Source of the DNA: Synechococcus sp. ROS8604
Lineage (GTDB): Bacteria > Cyanobacteriota > Cyanobacteriia > PCC-6307 > Cyanobiaceae
Direction of reading: 5' to 3'
Assembly: GCF_014279655.1 (NCBI RefSeq)
Contig: NZ_CP047946.1
Location: 2,046,001 to 2,110,000, forward strand
DNA: 64,000 nt
Shown here one piece after another: positions 49,909 to 59,820 of this stretch. The translations under genes were made by a program, and so were the position numbers. The number at the start of each line of letters is the position of its first letter. Position 1 is the stretch's first letter. A model generated the notes under the pieces. It was not told the DNA's origin. It made no database searches and was given only the letters and a program-made list of their open reading frames with translations.

Positions 49909-50991
49909 TCATTGACCAAGCAAGCGCTGAACAACCGTGAGTTGACTGGTATCGCGCACGATCAAAAGCACACTCAAGCCAACCACGAGCAAAAAGCTGG
50001 ATTGCATCACAATCAGCTGAAAGCGCTCTGGGATCGGCCGTCCGCGCACTCCCTCCAAAAGGATGAACACCAACTGTCCTCCATCAAGAAGGGGCAATGG
50101 GAGGGCATTGAGCACCGCGAGGTTGATCGAAATCAACGCCATGAACAGGGCGAGACCACTTCCGCCCTGACTGGAGAGTTGGGCGCCCATCTCCACGATC
50201 TTGACCGGCCCACTCACCTGCGGAGCTGTCGTTCCAAAATCAGTGAACAAGGCTCCATATCCCGACACCGTGCGTTGCAACAGTCCAGAGAACTGCTCTG
50301 ATCCACTTGCGATCGCTTCACCCAAGCCATGGACAGCGCGCGTGGATCCACTGAAGTTGGCCTGGAGCTGGGCACCGATGCGTCCTTGGCCTTGATGGTC
50401 CTCCGGAGTGAGCGCAATCACGCGAAGCGATCCATTTCGCTGCACCTCAAGGGAAAGGGCTCGAGAGGGGTTATCGCGAACGGGCCTCACGGCGTCTTTC
50501 ACGCCCTTCTCTCCACGACCCAGGGCCAATCCCTCGATGCTCAAAATTTGATCACCGGGTTGCAAGCCTGCTTTCTCAGCGGGTTCACCCGGCTGAACAG
50601 CCATCACCATCACCCCAGGGTCAGGATCACCTGGAACTCCTGCCAGAGCGGTATGGCCGACGAGAACGAGCCAAGCCAGCAACAAATTGGCCAGCACCCC
50701 TGCACTAATGACCAGGGCTCTCTGGGGGATCGGGCGGTTGCGAAGAAGGTCAGGGTCATCCGCAGGGATGGGACTGTCTTCCTCATCGTCGGGGAAGGAC
50801 ACGAAGCCACCAAGAGGAAGGGCGCGCAAGGCATAGGTCACACCTCCACGCTCGAGTTTCCATAGGGCAGGTCCAAATCCAATCGAAAATCCATTCACGC
50901 GGATGCCCTGAAATCTGGCCGCAAGAAAGTGACCAGCCTCATGGATCACGATCAGCAGCCCCAGAACCAACAGTGCTGCCAGAACGTTCAT
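49909..50991 (-). CDS. rseP: Membrane-embedded zinc metalloprotease RseP (site-2 protease)
   Basis: This is an intramembrane protease of the S2P type, which cuts membrane-bound regulators such as anti-sigma factors. The 360 residues show HEAGHFLAARFQGIRV in the first helix, a PDZ domain near residues 125-205 (GEPAEKAGLQPGDQILSIEG), and the second motif NALPLPLLDGGQLVFILLEG near 300. Four membrane segments are visible. Confidence 0.95.
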   Translation of the reverse strand: MNVLAALLVLGLLIVIHEAGHFLAARFQGIRVNGFSIGFGPALWKLERGGVTYALRALPLGGFVSFPDDEEDSPIPADDPDLLRNRPIPQRALVISAGVLANLLLAWLVLVGHTALAGVPGDPDPGVMVMAVQPGEPAEKAGLQPGDQILSIEGLALGRGEKGVKDAVRPVRDNPSRALSLEVQRNGSLRVIALTPEDHQGQGRIGAQLQANFSGSTRAVHGLGEAIASGSEQFSGLLQRTVSGYGALFTDFGTTAPQVSGPVKIVEMGAQLSSQGGSGLALFMALISINLAVLNALPLPLLDGGQLVFILLEGVRGRPIPERFQLIVMQSSFLLVVGLSVLLIVRDTSQLTVVQRLLGQ

Positions 50992-51010
50992 ATCGGATCC
51001 ATTACTCGAT

Positions 51011-52288
51011 TCATTCTGGCTGGAGACGATCGCAACCGAAGTACGGAACCAAAGCCTGGGGAAGCTTCACGCTCCCGTCTGGCTGTTGCCCGTTCTCAAG
51101 CAGAGCCGCCATGGTGCGGCCAATCGCAAGGCCACTGCCATTGAGCGTGTGAACCAACCGTGTGGTCTTGCCGTCTTTCGTGCGAATCGAGGAGCGACGG
51201 GCCTGGAAATCGGAACAGACACTGCAGCTGGAGATTTCCCGAAACGCACCTGCACCTGCCAACCAAACCTCGAGGTCATAGGTGCGGGCGGCGGAGAAAC
51301 CCAGATCCCCCGTACAGAGCTCAAGCACGCGATAGGGCAGCTCCAGGGCCTGAAGCACGGCTTCGGCGTCGGCGGTGATTTGGGCGTGCGCTTCTTCAGA
51401 GCGCTCGGGATGGACAAACCAATACAGCTCAACTTTGTTGAACTGATGCAGGCGAATCAGCCCCCGCGTGTCCCGTCCATAGCTACCGGCTTCCCTGCGA
51501 AAGCAGGGGCTATAGGCCACGTAGCGCAGAGGCAATTGATCCGAAGGAATAATTTCGTCGCGATGCAGCGAGGTGAGCGGAACCTCTGCGGTGGGTGTCA
51601 ACCAGAGGTCATCCTCTGCGCAACGGAAGCTTTCTTCAGCAAATTTGGGCAGTTGCCCTGATCCCATCAGGCTGGCGCTGTTGACCAAAACCGGAGGAAG
51701 CACCTCGCGGTAGCCCTTCCCCGCATGCAAGTCCAACATAAAGTTGATGAGCGCTCGCTCCAGCCGAGCGCCTTGCCCAAACAAGGTCACAAAGCGACTT
51801 TGGGCAATTCGGACGGACCGCTCCGTGTCGAGCAAAGACAGCTGCTCGGCGATTTGCCAATGCTCAATCAGTCCGTCTTCAACCCGGGGATCACCCCAGC
51901 GACGAACCTCTTTGTTGTCGTCTTCGCTGCGACCGTCTGGACACGCCTCTGACGGCAGATTCGGGTAGCTAAGAAGTTCCTCACGCAACCGTGCCGTGAG
52001 TTGCTTCTCCTCATCCTCGATCACGGCAACCTTCTGCTTGATTTGGTTGCCTTGCAGGCGAAGTTCAGCAACTTCAGTCCCTTTTGGATCGGCCCCGGCT
52101 TGAATGCGCTGACCAACCTCTTTGCCAATGCGGTTGCCCTCGGCTTGAAGGCTGCTGCGACGCTCCTCGAGATCGCGTTGCTGCTGTGCAATCAGCTGAA
52201 GACTTGTGAGATCAACATCCATCCCCCTCCGTCCCAACTCACGGGAAATCAGTTCGGGGTTGTCACGCACCAAGCGCTGGTCAAGCAC
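51011..52288 (-). CDS. serS: Seryl-tRNA synthetase
   Basis: This class II synthetase has 425 residues. An N-terminal long coiled-coil arm binds tRNA ([20 protein letters not shown]). Motif 2 is [20 protein letters not shown] and motif 3 is [18 protein letters not shown]. The start [20 protein letters not shown] is typical. Confidence 0.97.
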   Translation of the reverse strand: MLDQRLVRDNPELISRELGRRGMDVDLTSLQLIAQQQRDLEERRSSLQAEGNRIGKEVGQRIQAGADPKGTEVAELRLQGNQIKQKVAVIEDEEKQLTARLREELLSYPNLPSEACPDGRSEDDNKEVRRWGDPRVEDGLIEHWQIAEQLSLLDTERSVRIAQSRFVTLFGQGARLERALINFMLDLHAGKGYREVLPPVLVNSASLMGSGQLPKFAEESFRCAEDDLWLTPTAEVPLTSLHRDEIIPSDQLPLRYVAYSPCFRREAGSYGRDTRGLIRLHQFNKVELYWFVHPERSEEAHAQITADAEAVLQALELPYRVLELCTGDLGFSAARTYDLEVWLAGAGAFREISSCSVCSDFQARRSSIRTKDGKTTRLVHTLNGSGLAIGRTMAALLENGQQPDGSVKLPQALVPYFGCDRLQPE

Positions 52289-52352
52289 GGAAATTCTGAA
52301 GAGGGCAGGCTGAAAAGCCTACGTCTCGGTTCAGATCGAACGATCAACGTTC

Positions 52353-52556
52353 CTAGAGAACCTGGCCAACCATCACCGCGGCAACAGCCGAGAACAAGGT
52401 GATGCCGAGGGCTGTAATCGGATTCTGCCCCTGAGCGACCGCAACGGTTGTAATCACACCGGCACCAAGACAGGCAGCAGCGAGTTGGGTGGTGAGATCC
52501 GAAAAACGATTCACGGACAAAGGGGCGCTATTGACGAAACATACGGAGGTCGCCAA
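52353..52556 (-). CDS. Small membrane protein
   Basis: This 67-residue protein has two hydrophobic stretches (LTTQLAAACLGAGVITTVAV, TALGITLFSAVAAVMVGQVL). It lies between serS and ycf46 in the conserved block. No family name is known to me. Confidence 0.6.
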   Translation of the reverse strand: MATSVCFVNSAPLSVNRFSDLTTQLAAACLGAGVITTVAVAQGQNPITALGITLFSAVAAVMVGQVL

Positions 52557-52585
52557 ACCTTGTCTGGGCCCATGCCCCTGGTTCG

Positions 52586-54085
52586 TTACGCCCTGTCAAG
52601 GTTCGTTACCAGTCGCAATGAAGCTGGACGCGCCCGGCCGCTACTCGCCCATTGCTTCAGGCCTTCCAATTGTTCTTTGGCGGTACGCGACAAAGGAACC
52701 AATTGAGCCGCAGCTTGAATTAAATCGGACTCCGCCAATTCACGGCCTTCAGCAAAGGCCAGGTGCATGGCTTCAATCACCGTTTGCTCGAGCTCTGCTC
52801 CGGAGTACCCCTCCGTCCGGTCGACGACGGTTTCAACGGGAAGGCGCAGCCCTGGCCGTCTGCGACCAATGTGCAATTCCATGATGCTCTGACGTTCAGA
52901 GCGAGCGGGCATATCGAGGAGAAAAATCTCATCGAAGCGGCCCTTTCTGAGCAGTTCAGCGGGCAGCCGATCCACTCCATTGGCGGTGGCCACCACAAAC
53001 ACTGGAGACGTTTTCTCCGCCATCCAGGTCAGAACGGTGGCCAAGACCCGCTGACTGGTTCCGCCATCGCTGCGGCCGTCACTGCCAAATCCTTTGTCGA
53101 TTTCATCAATCCAAAGCACACAGGGAGCCATCGCTTCAGCCCTTTGAATCATTTCGCGCGTGCGTGCTTCGCTCGCGCCAACGAGTCCGGCAAAAAGCCG
53201 ACCCACATCCAAACGCAGGAGGGGCATGGACCAGCTGTGGGCGATCACTCGCGCCGTAAGCGACTTACCCGTTCCCTGCGGCCCTACCAAGAGCACACCC
53301 CGAGGGAGGGGCAAGCCAAAGCGCCTGGCCTCATCACTGAAGGCACGGTGGCGCTGCTCGAGCCACTGCTTGAGAGCTTCCAGCCCACCAATATCGGCGG
53401 GGGTGGCGTCGGTAGGACAGAACTCCAGCACTTCGCTACGCGCCAGGGCGAGGCGCTTCTCCTCCAGCACATCAGCAAGGTCCTGGCGGCCGAGCTCGCC
53501 GCGCTGAGCCAACGCCTTCGCCGCCACGTGACGCACCCGTGATTCACTCAATCCACAGCAGGCATGGGTGAGCTCCTCAAGCACCTCGCTATTGAGGGGC
53601 GATCCTGTTGCCTTCGAAATATTGCCAAGCAGGGTCATCAACTCCTGTTCTTGGGGAAGGGGCAGGTCGAGCAGAGTGAGGGCTTCTTCTAAATCTGGAG
53701 GCGGCGTCCAGCTGCCACAACCGAGCACAAGGGTATGAGGGCGTCCACGCAACAAACTCGTGAGATTGCGCAGCATGCGGGCGATGCCCGGGTCATCGCA
53801 AAAGCGATGCACATCCTTGAGCAGAAACAGCGTGGGACTGTTGCCATCGAGATCCTGCAACCACTGCAGAACAACCATCGGCTGACGAGCTCCGAGTCCC
53901 TCGCTGCCAAGGACACCTGAAAGGCCACTCACAAAGTCCCAAGACGCCAGTCGCCGGCCTGGCAAGCGTTCGGCCGCTTGACTCAAAAGAGATTCAACGC
54001 GCTCCTCCTCGTGGCTGCGAATCCAGATCAGAGGAGTTCCGGCGCGAATGAGCAGATCGAGTTCTTGGGCCCACTGTTCAGTCAC
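52586..54085 (-). CDS. ycf46: AAA ATPase, Ycf46 family
   Basis: The 499-residue protein is a Ycf46-type AAA ATPase (named for its plastid-encoded homologue), linked to regulation of photosynthesis and CO2 use. The N-terminal 230 residues are family-specific (IRAGTPLIWIRSHEEERVES). The AAA domain has Walker A VGPQGTGKSLTA near 268, Walker B CVLWIDEIDKGF near 325, and ATANGVDRLPAELLRKGRFD near 372. It overlaps the YceD gene by 8 bases. Confidence 0.93.
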   Translation of the reverse strand: MTEQWAQELDLLIRAGTPLIWIRSHEEERVESLLSQAAERLPGRRLASWDFVSGLSGVLGSEGLGARQPMVVLQWLQDLDGNSPTLFLLKDVHRFCDDPGIARMLRNLTSLLRGRPHTLVLGCGSWTPPPDLEEALTLLDLPLPQEQELMTLLGNISKATGSPLNSEVLEELTHACCGLSESRVRHVAAKALAQRGELGRQDLADVLEEKRLALARSEVLEFCPTDATPADIGGLEALKQWLEQRHRAFSDEARRFGLPLPRGVLLVGPQGTGKSLTARVIAHSWSMPLLRLDVGRLFAGLVGASEARTREMIQRAEAMAPCVLWIDEIDKGFGSDGRSDGGTSQRVLATVLTWMAEKTSPVFVVATANGVDRLPAELLRKGRFDEIFLLDMPARSERQSIMELHIGRRRPGLRLPVETVVDRTEGYSGAELEQTVIEAMHLAFAEGRELAESDLIQAAAQLVPLSRTAKEQLEGLKQWASSGRARPASLRLVTNLDRA

Positions 54086-54629
54086 GGGATACCTCCGACT
54101 CCTCGCCGACGTCAGCGCGCAGGCTCAACAGTGCCTGCCAACGCGGATCGGCCGCGGCCGACAGCGAAGCATGGGGCGCTTGGTTGGCCGCTTGAGGCAT
54201 GCCTGAACAGTCATCACCGCAAAAATTGACGGCTGGAATTTGAAGACTCAATTGCTCGAACACCCATCGCTCTGGTTCAAAGCTGCCCCTTGGATCGAGG
54301 CACTCCACAAGTCCATCCACTGAAGACGCATCGAGGCCCTGCTCAGCCATCGCCTCTGCAGCTTCAGGATCGCCAAGCCAGATCAGCTCATTCACCTGCG
54401 TGGACAACTTACGGTTGAACTGCTTCAGACAGCGATCGCAACAAAAGCAAATGATGGTCTGAGCTGAGCCGGAAACCTCGAGAATGTTGCCGCGGTGCTC
54501 GGCCTGAAGATTGCCGCGAACGGGGGTTAAGGAGGGAAGCTCATCCAGTTGGCCCTCGAATTCCCAATTACGAACAGACCCAAGAGCTTGCAGCTCGCGA
54601 AGGGGAACGGGCTCGAGCCCAGGAATCAT
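54078..54629 (-). CDS. YceD/DUF177 family protein
   Basis: The 183-residue protein belongs to DUF177 (YceD), a family linked with ribosome (L32/23S rRNA) processing. It has the zinc-like pair [20 protein letters not shown] near residue 65 and the later DLSGxC-type region [20 protein letters not shown]. It overlaps yidC by 4 bases (ATGA). Confidence 0.85.
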   Translation of the reverse strand: MIPGLEPVPLRELQALGSVRNWEFEGQLDELPSLTPVRGNLQAEHRGNILEVSGSAQTIICFCCDRCLKQFNRKLSTQVNELIWLGDPEAAEAMAEQGLDASSVDGLVECLDPRGSFEPERWVFEQLSLQIPAVNFCGDDCSGMPQAANQAPHASLSAAADPRWQALLSLRADVGEESEVSRD

Positions 54630-55774
54630 TTGTTTCCGCCTTTGGGCTCGAAGGGCATCCGACCAGAGCTGGATCCACCCCCCGCAGAAGCCGCTGCAGG
54701 CTGGGAATTCTTGAGCCTTTGATCATCAAGGATCGACTGAAGGTTGTCAGGAAGAGCCTCACGCGTGAGCAGGAATGTTTGCAGGGCTTGGAAAATATTG
54801 GCGATCACCATGTAGAGCAAAACACCTGCAGGGAGTGGGAAGAACAGGAACATCCCCGTGATCATCACTGGAGTGATCTTGTTAGCCGTGGATTGCTGGG
54901 GGTTGGCGGGCATCCCCATGCCGGAGAGAAGCTGAGACGCGAACAGGCTGAGACCGAAGGCACCAATCAGGATGGCAATGTCCCAATTGATCGCCCCCTC
55001 GGTGTAAAAACCAACCTGACCGAGGGCCTTGATGAACAAGAAGCCGCTGCGGGCTGCCAAACCGGTGATTTTTCCTTCAACCGTTGCATCGCCGGTCGTG
55101 AGAGCCGTAATCGTTCCCGTCTCACTCACGCTGACAACGCCCTCTCCCTTGGTGACCGTCCAATTGGGAAGGAATCTTTGGCCGTTATCAACACCCGAAA
55201 TCACATCGCGGAAACTCTGTCCACTGCGCGTCTCGAGCTGAATCGTGGCGGAGTCTCCAGCACCGATCTTGGTGCCGCCGGGAAGGCTCGCGATGATGGG
55301 GACGTGATTCGTTTCCGTAATGAAGATCGAATGGCTGGCGCTGGTGAAAGGCTTGGGCTCAACAGCGGCAATCTGATCAGCGGGAAGCACCTTGAGATTG
55401 AGGGTGTAAGGCACATCCGCGAAGGGTGATCCCCGCAACGTCGCAAACAGCGCAAACAAGATGGGCATCTGAACGAGCAGTGGCAAGCAGCCCGCCAGAG
55501 GACTGCCGAACTCCTTCATCAACTTTCCGAGTTCGGCTTGTTGCTTTTGGGGATCGCTTGCGTAGCGGGCCTTGATCTCAGCCTGACGCTTCTGCATCAC
55601 AGGCTGGGCGATGCGCATGCGCCTGGCGCTACGAATCGAGCCTGCGCTGAGAGGAAACAAAGCCAGGCGAATCACCACCGTGAGGGCCACGATCGCCAGG
55701 CCATAGCTTGGAACCAATCCGTAGAAAAAATCCAGGATTGGCAGCAGCAGATTGTCGGAGATGTACCCGATCAC
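54626..55774 (-). CDS. yidC: Membrane protein insertase YidC/Oxa1
   Basis: YidC inserts proteins into the inner and thylakoid membranes. The 382-residue product has the core: [20 protein letters not shown], the cytosolic hairpin [40 protein letters not shown] and the last helices with [20 protein letters not shown]. The large periplasmic loop between residues 130 and 255 is specific to cyanobacteria. Confidence 0.95.
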   Translation of the reverse strand: MIGYISDNLLLPILDFFYGLVPSYGLAIVALTVVIRLALFPLSAGSIRSARRMRIAQPVMQKRQAEIKARYASDPQKQQAELGKLMKEFGSPLAGCLPLLVQMPILFALFATLRGSPFADVPYTLNLKVLPADQIAAVEPKPFTSASHSIFITETNHVPIIASLPGGTKIGAGDSATIQLETRSGQSFRDVISGVDNGQRFLPNWTVTKGEGVVSVSETGTITALTTGDATVEGKITGLAARSGFLFIKALGQVGFYTEGAINWDIAILIGAFGLSLFASQLLSGMGMPANPQQSTANKITPVMITGMFLFFPLPAGVLLYMVIANIFQALQTFLLTREALPDNLQSILDDQRLKNSQPAAASAGGGSSSGRMPFEPKGGNK

Positions 55775-55864
55775 AATGGCGTTCCGAGTGATTGATGAAT
55801 GTTGTTGCCAGTGTGCAACAGCACAAGGGCTTCTGTGGAAATTCGCTTGAGGCGAACACCTAAC

Positions 55865-56281
55865 TCAGGCCGCGAAGCCCTTGTTGTCTTCCTCCTTCGC
55901 ATTCGCATTGTCACGGCGGGCACGGATGCGCTCTTCGATGAAAGCCTCGAGCTCCCGGAACCGTGGGACGGAGCGCAGCTCCAGACGTGATCCGTCTGTC
56001 AAGACAAGAACCATGTCTCCCCAGGCGCCAAAGCCGCGGGACACGCTGCGGACTTCACGCACCTGACTGAAGACCACCTGACTGCGATCCCGTCCCATCC
56101 AGCCGCCAGTGACCGAAATTCGACGGGTGGTGATGTTGAAACGCAACCAAACCGCGCGAACAATCGCTCCAACCGCAAATGGCAGACCGATCAGTGTCAG
56201 CCCAAGCAACAGATTAAAAATCAAGTCGCCGCGAGCTGGACCACCTTCGTAGAAGGTCTCTTCTTGGATGGACGTTGGCAT
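55865..56281 (-). CDS. PH-domain (YdbS-like) membrane protein
   Basis: The 138-residue product (start MPTSIQEETFYEGGPARGDL) has two hydrophobic helices (LLLGLTLIGLPFAVGAIVRA) and a bacterial PH domain (RRISVTGGWMGRDRSQVVFS, then VREVRSVSRGFGAWGDMVLV). It lies between rnpA and yidC, its usual place in cyanobacteria. The frame's longer start at 56317 overlaps rnpA. Confidence 0.85.
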   Translation of the reverse strand: MPTSIQEETFYEGGPARGDLIFNLLLGLTLIGLPFAVGAIVRAVWLRFNITTRRISVTGGWMGRDRSQVVFSQVREVRSVSRGFGAWGDMVLVLTDGSRLELRSVPRFRELEAFIEERIRARRDNANAKEEDNKGFAA

Positions 56282-56283
56282 GG

Positions 56284-56673
56284 CTAATACCCCGCTTGTT
56301 GGAGCAATCTGTCGCATTCTTCCAGGACAGGGGCATCTTTGGCCTCTGCGCCGGGTTTAAGACTGATCAAAACCCAAGTGTTGGCGTGCTGAAACGACTG
56401 CTCAAAATGTTCACGCAAGTGGTCATGCAGCAGGCGTCTGAGCCGATTGCGGACGACGGCCCGTTTGCTGACCTTGCTACTGACGACCACAGCGCATCGA
56501 CACACCGCCGTTGCTCCCTTCTCCTCGACAGGGCGACAATCTCTACGCAGAAGCCTCGGCATCGCCGAGGCTTTACGAAGGGTCATCAACGAGCAGTGGA
56601 AGCGCTGACCCCTGCGATGCAGATGGTCAAAACAGCGGTGACCGCGTAATCGCATGGACGTCGGAAGCACCAT
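56284..56673 (-). CDS. rnpA: Ribonuclease P protein component
   Basis: This is the protein subunit of RNase P, which matures the 5' ends of tRNAs. The 129 residues contain the family's RNR core VSSKVSKRAVVRNRLRRLLH and DHLREHFEQSF. It follows rpmH by about 50 bases, the common bacterial order. Confidence 0.93.
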   Translation of the reverse strand: MVLPTSMRLRGHRCFDHLHRRGQRFHCSLMTLRKASAMPRLLRRDCRPVEEKGATAVCRCAVVVSSKVSKRAVVRNRLRRLLHDHLREHFEQSFQHANTWVLISLKPGAEAKDAPVLEECDRLLQQAGY

Positions 56674-56725
56674 CGAATTCGTTCAAACGTCACCCCTCAA
56701 GGGGGTTAAGCGTTGCTGGTCAAGC

Positions 56726-56863
56726 TCAAGCAGCCAAGCGTGAACGTCCACGCTTACGACGCGTCCGAATCACGCGACGCCCAGTGTGAGAGCGCATGCG
56801 AACACGGAAACCGGAAACGCGTTTCCGCTTACGGCTGGTGCCACCAAAAGTTCGTTTGGTCAT
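56726..56863 (-). CDS. rpmH: 50S ribosomal protein L34
   Basis: A 45-residue basic protein, starting [20 protein letters not shown] and ending [13 protein letters not shown], is an unmistakable L34. It heads the rpmH-rnpA-yidC block. Confidence 0.97.
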   Translation of the reverse strand: MTKRTFGGTSRKRKRVSGFRVRMRSHTGRRVIRTRRKRGRSRLAA

Positions 56864-56917
56864 GGATTCACTCTGGCGCCCAGCCTTTCATCAGTAGAGG
56901 AGCTTATCAGCCAATGA

Positions 56918-57508
56918 TTAGTCGATACTGAAGTTCCAGCTCCCCAAATAGCCGGCCACGGGAACATCCCCAGGCGCCTGGGCCAGAGCATTGAGCTGAA
57001 ACATTCCAGCTTTATTGGGATTAAAGATCGTCATGGACACGGCGTAGGTGTCTTCGGTTGGAATGGGAGTTTCGGGGAAAACCTCAATTGCAGTTTGGTT
57101 CTCGCTGACCTCGAAAACGGCTGGAATGATCTCTTCGCAACGGCTTCTGCTGAGCATGCCGCCCTTCTTCATCTTGCAGAGCTTCAACTTGTTTGGGCGG
57201 ATCTTTGCGTTGAAGTAATCAGGAATGGTGATGGTGAGCTTCAGGATCGCGGTTTTGCGATCTTTCGGCCGAAGCATCAGGTAGTAATCCGAGCGCTCGC
57301 GCGTGCGGGTGCTGGTTTGGACGTAGTACAACTTGCGATAGTTGTTGTCGCTTTCCCAGCGAAACTCCATCAAAGAAGGCGTGTTCTGAGCTTGAACAGC
57401 AACGGGTTGGAGCATCTCGACCACAGAAGCGGACGCAACAACTCCGCCACCAATCACCCCCGCAATCACAGCGAGGCGTCGGGTCTGGGTCGTGGGCAGA
57501 AGGTCCAT
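56918..57508 (-). CDS. DUF2808 exported protein
   Basis: The 196-residue product (start MDLLPTTQTRRLAVIAGVIG) has a signal-like hydrophobic N-terminus. A conserved body follows: SDNNYRKLYYVQTSTRTRER, then ILKLTITIPDYFNAKIRPNK and TYAVSMTIFNPNKAGMFQLN. This is the second DUF2808 member in the window and the better conserved of the two. The role is unknown; it is probably periplasmic or outer-membrane. Confidence 0.85.
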   Translation of the reverse strand: MDLLPTTQTRRLAVIAGVIGGGVVASASVVEMLQPVAVQAQNTPSLMEFRWESDNNYRKLYYVQTSTRTRERSDYYLMLRPKDRKTAILKLTITIPDYFNAKIRPNKLKLCKMKKGGMLSRSRCEEIIPAVFEVSENQTAIEVFPETPIPTEDTYAVSMTIFNPNKAGMFQLNALAQAPGDVPVAGYLGSWNFSID

Positions 57509-57607
57509 TCGTTCACCTGGTGAAAACAACCACCGCAATGGTTAGATCCCATGATTGTCCTAAGGACAGGCAGCGACAAGGGGTTCGAAGGGCCGGCGCG
57601 GCATCTG

Positions 57608-57994
57608 TCAGTTGTGACTGGATCTATCTGGCCTGAGGCGGCTGGCTTCCCCTAGGTAGGCGTGGCGAAGCTCCTGATCTTCTGGCATCCAGGTGTGGGC
57701 CAAAAGACGAATGCACCTGGCCAGATCCCCCTCAACAGCCATCTGTTGACAGTCGATCAGTGCCACCCCATCCCAACCTTCACGGCGGCGTGCGATGGCC
57801 GCTGGAAAACAGGCATCCAGATCGGTTGTCACCGAAAACGTGATCGAAACGATGCATTCCGGCTTCAGAGCGTTGTGTTCCACCAGGGCATCCATCAGTT
57901 CAGAGACCGCCTGCTCGATCGCCACAACTGTGTTGGCACTGCAGGTGGTCGCACCTCGCAGACCGCGCAATGCCAAGCCGCTCCCCAAGGTCAT
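57608..57994 (-). CDS. aroH: Chorismate mutase, AroH class
   Basis: This turns chorismate into prephenate for Phe and Tyr. From ATG 57994, which overlaps the sppA stop by 4 bases (ATGA), the protein has 128 residues. Its AroH marks are ALRGLRGATTCSANT at the N-terminus, VSITFSVTTDLDACFPAAIA, and CIRLLAHTWMPEDQELRHAY near the C-terminus. A GTG at 58009 would add 5 residues. Confidence 0.92.
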   Translation of the reverse strand: MTLGSGLALRGLRGATTCSANTVVAIEQAVSELMDALVEHNALKPECIVSITFSVTTDLDACFPAAIARRREGWDGVALIDCQQMAVEGDLARCIRLLAHTWMPEDQELRHAYLGEASRLRPDRSSHN

Positions 57995-58803
57995 GGCCGA
58001 AACAACCACAAAGGTTGACCGCTGAGCTCCATCTCAACCGTAACGAGCTCCTGAATGCGTGCAAGCAAATGGGACCCTGACAACCCTTGCAGCAAGGGCT
58101 TGCGGGGTTTTCCAAGGGTCACCACGCGGCAGCGCTCCTCATCCAGATCAGCCAACTGTGCCGCAAGCACTCTTGCGCGCTCTTCGTCCCCCAATTCATC
58201 CACAAGCCCAAGATCTTTGGCCTGCGCACCGCTGAACACCCGACCGTCAGCAAACTCGCGGACACGGCTGGGATCCAGCTTTCGTCCTTCGGCAACGGCC
58301 GCCACAAATTGCTCGTAGCTGCTGTCAATCAAGGCTTGCAGCAGCTCACGTTCTTCTGCGCCAAGGGCACGATCCGGAGAAAGGATGTCTTTGAAAGCAC
58401 CGCTCTTCACCGTTTCAAATTTGACACCAACACGATCCAGCAATTTGGACAGGTTGTTGCCGCGAAGAATCACACCGATGGAACCGGTGATCGTGCCTGG
58501 ATTGGACACGATCGTTTCTGCAGCAACACCCACATAAACCCCACCAGAAGCAGAAATATTTCCGAAGCTGGCAACAACGTGACAGCCTTTTTCCCGCAGC
58601 CTGAGCAAGGCAGCATGAATCTCCTGACTGTCGCCAACAGTCCCTCCAGGACTATCAATCCGCAGCAAGAGTGCAGGGAATTCCCGATCCTGAACCTCCT
58701 TCAGGGCTTTAAGGATGCGACGGCGCGTGGAGCCAGTGATCGCCCCCTCAATGGCGATCCTCGCCATCGTTCGCCGGGACTTGCGGCGCCAGGGCCAGAT
58801 CAT
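57991..58803 (-). CDS. sppA: Signal peptide peptidase SppA
   Basis: This membrane-bound serine/lysine protease degrades leftover signal peptides. The 270-residue short form has LLRIDSPGGTVGDSQEIHAA, VASFGNISASGGVYVGVAAE (catalytic Ser) and TIVSNPGTITGSIGVILRGN, with the general-base Lys region further on (VKSGAFKDI). It is translationally coupled to aroH. Confidence 0.93.
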   Translation of the reverse strand: MIWPWRRKSRRTMARIAIEGAITGSTRRRILKALKEVQDREFPALLLRIDSPGGTVGDSQEIHAALLRLREKGCHVVASFGNISASGGVYVGVAAETIVSNPGTITGSIGVILRGNNLSKLLDRVGVKFETVKSGAFKDILSPDRALGAEERELLQALIDSSYEQFVAAVAEGRKLDPSRVREFADGRVFSGAQAKDLGLVDELGDEERARVLAAQLADLDEERCRVVTLGKPRKPLLQGLSGSHLLARIQELVTVEMELSGQPLWLFRP

Positions 58804-58857
58804 GACGATCAATCAAACACGTTTAGATCTTAAAAAGGAACCTGTTCGCAGCACCCC

Positions 58858-59820
58858 ATGGGATCTCTCCGCCGAGGGCTGCTGATGGTCCTTCCGTTCG
58901 TCCTCTGGGGAACGGCCATGACAGCGATGGCTCCTCTGGTCAGCACAGGAGGGCCGATTCTGGTCTCCTGCTTGAGGCTGCTGCCGGCTGGAATCGTTGT
59001 GATCGCCTTTGTTCCGCTCCTCGGGCGTTCCTTAGCGATTGATCCTGGAGATCGGGGTTGGTTTCTCCTGTTCACCCTGGTTGATGCCCTGCTCTTTCAG
59101 ATCTGTCTTGCCCGCGGACTCGAAGGCACGGGCGCGGGCCTCGGCTCCGTGCTGATTGATTCTCAGCCCTTGATGGTTGCCCTGCTTGCCCGCTGGCTCT
59201 TTGCCGAAACGATCAATCCCATCGGTTGGATGGGATTGGTTCTCGGCCTGATGGGAATTGTCTGTCTGGGGGTCCCCCAACCGCTACTGCGGCACTGGTG
59301 GCTCTTGGGTGAGGGGGTGTCCTTTCAATCCGGTTGGCAGGCTGGAACTGGTTGGATGTTGGCGGCTGCCATTGCGATGGCTGTCGGCACCGTTCTGAGT
59401 CGATTCGCCTGCCGAAACAGTGATCCTGTAGCCGTCACGGGATGGCACATGCTGCTGGGAGGACTCCCCTTGCTGGTTTGGCATGGTCTCGACGGAGCGT
59501 TCCCCTTGATTCCTCCTTGGTCCGCGTTGGCTTGGACGCAGATGGCCTATGCATCGCTGATGGGGAGTGCCGTGGCCTACGCACTCTTTTTCTGGTTTGC
59601 CAATCGTGAGGACCTCACAGGGTTCACCACACTGGGATTTCTTACACCCGTGTTTGCGCTGGCGTCTGGGGGCCTGCTGTTGCAAGAACGACTCAACACC
59701 CTGCAATGGTTAGCGGTGGTTTTGGTCCTGATTTCCGTCGTGCTGGTGAGCCAACGCAAACGACTCTGGGAGCCGGTTGCTCTCGTGAATAACCCCCAGC
59801 AAAGCGATCTCGGCGCATGA
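58858..59820 (+). CDS. EamA/DMT-family transporter
   Basis: The 320-residue protein has about ten helices in two EamA repeats (LPFVLWGTAMTAMAPLVSTG; GWHMLLGGLPLLVWHGLDGA). It is a drug/metabolite transporter with unknown substrate. It overlaps the next gene by 4 bases (ATGA), and no other clue to its cargo is visible. Confidence 0.88.
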   Translation: MGSLRRGLLMVLPFVLWGTAMTAMAPLVSTGGPILVSCLRLLPAGIVVIAFVPLLGRSLAIDPGDRGWFLLFTLVDALLFQICLARGLEGTGAGLGSVLIDSQPLMVALLARWLFAETINPIGWMGLVLGLMGIVCLGVPQPLLRHWWLLGEGVSFQSGWQAGTGWMLAAAIAMAVGTVLSRFACRNSDPVAVTGWHMLLGGLPLLVWHGLDGAFPLIPPWSALAWTQMAYASLMGSAVAYALFFWFANREDLTGFTTLGFLTPVFALASGGLLLQERLNTLQWLAVVLVLISVVLVSQRKRLWEPVALVNNPQQSDLGA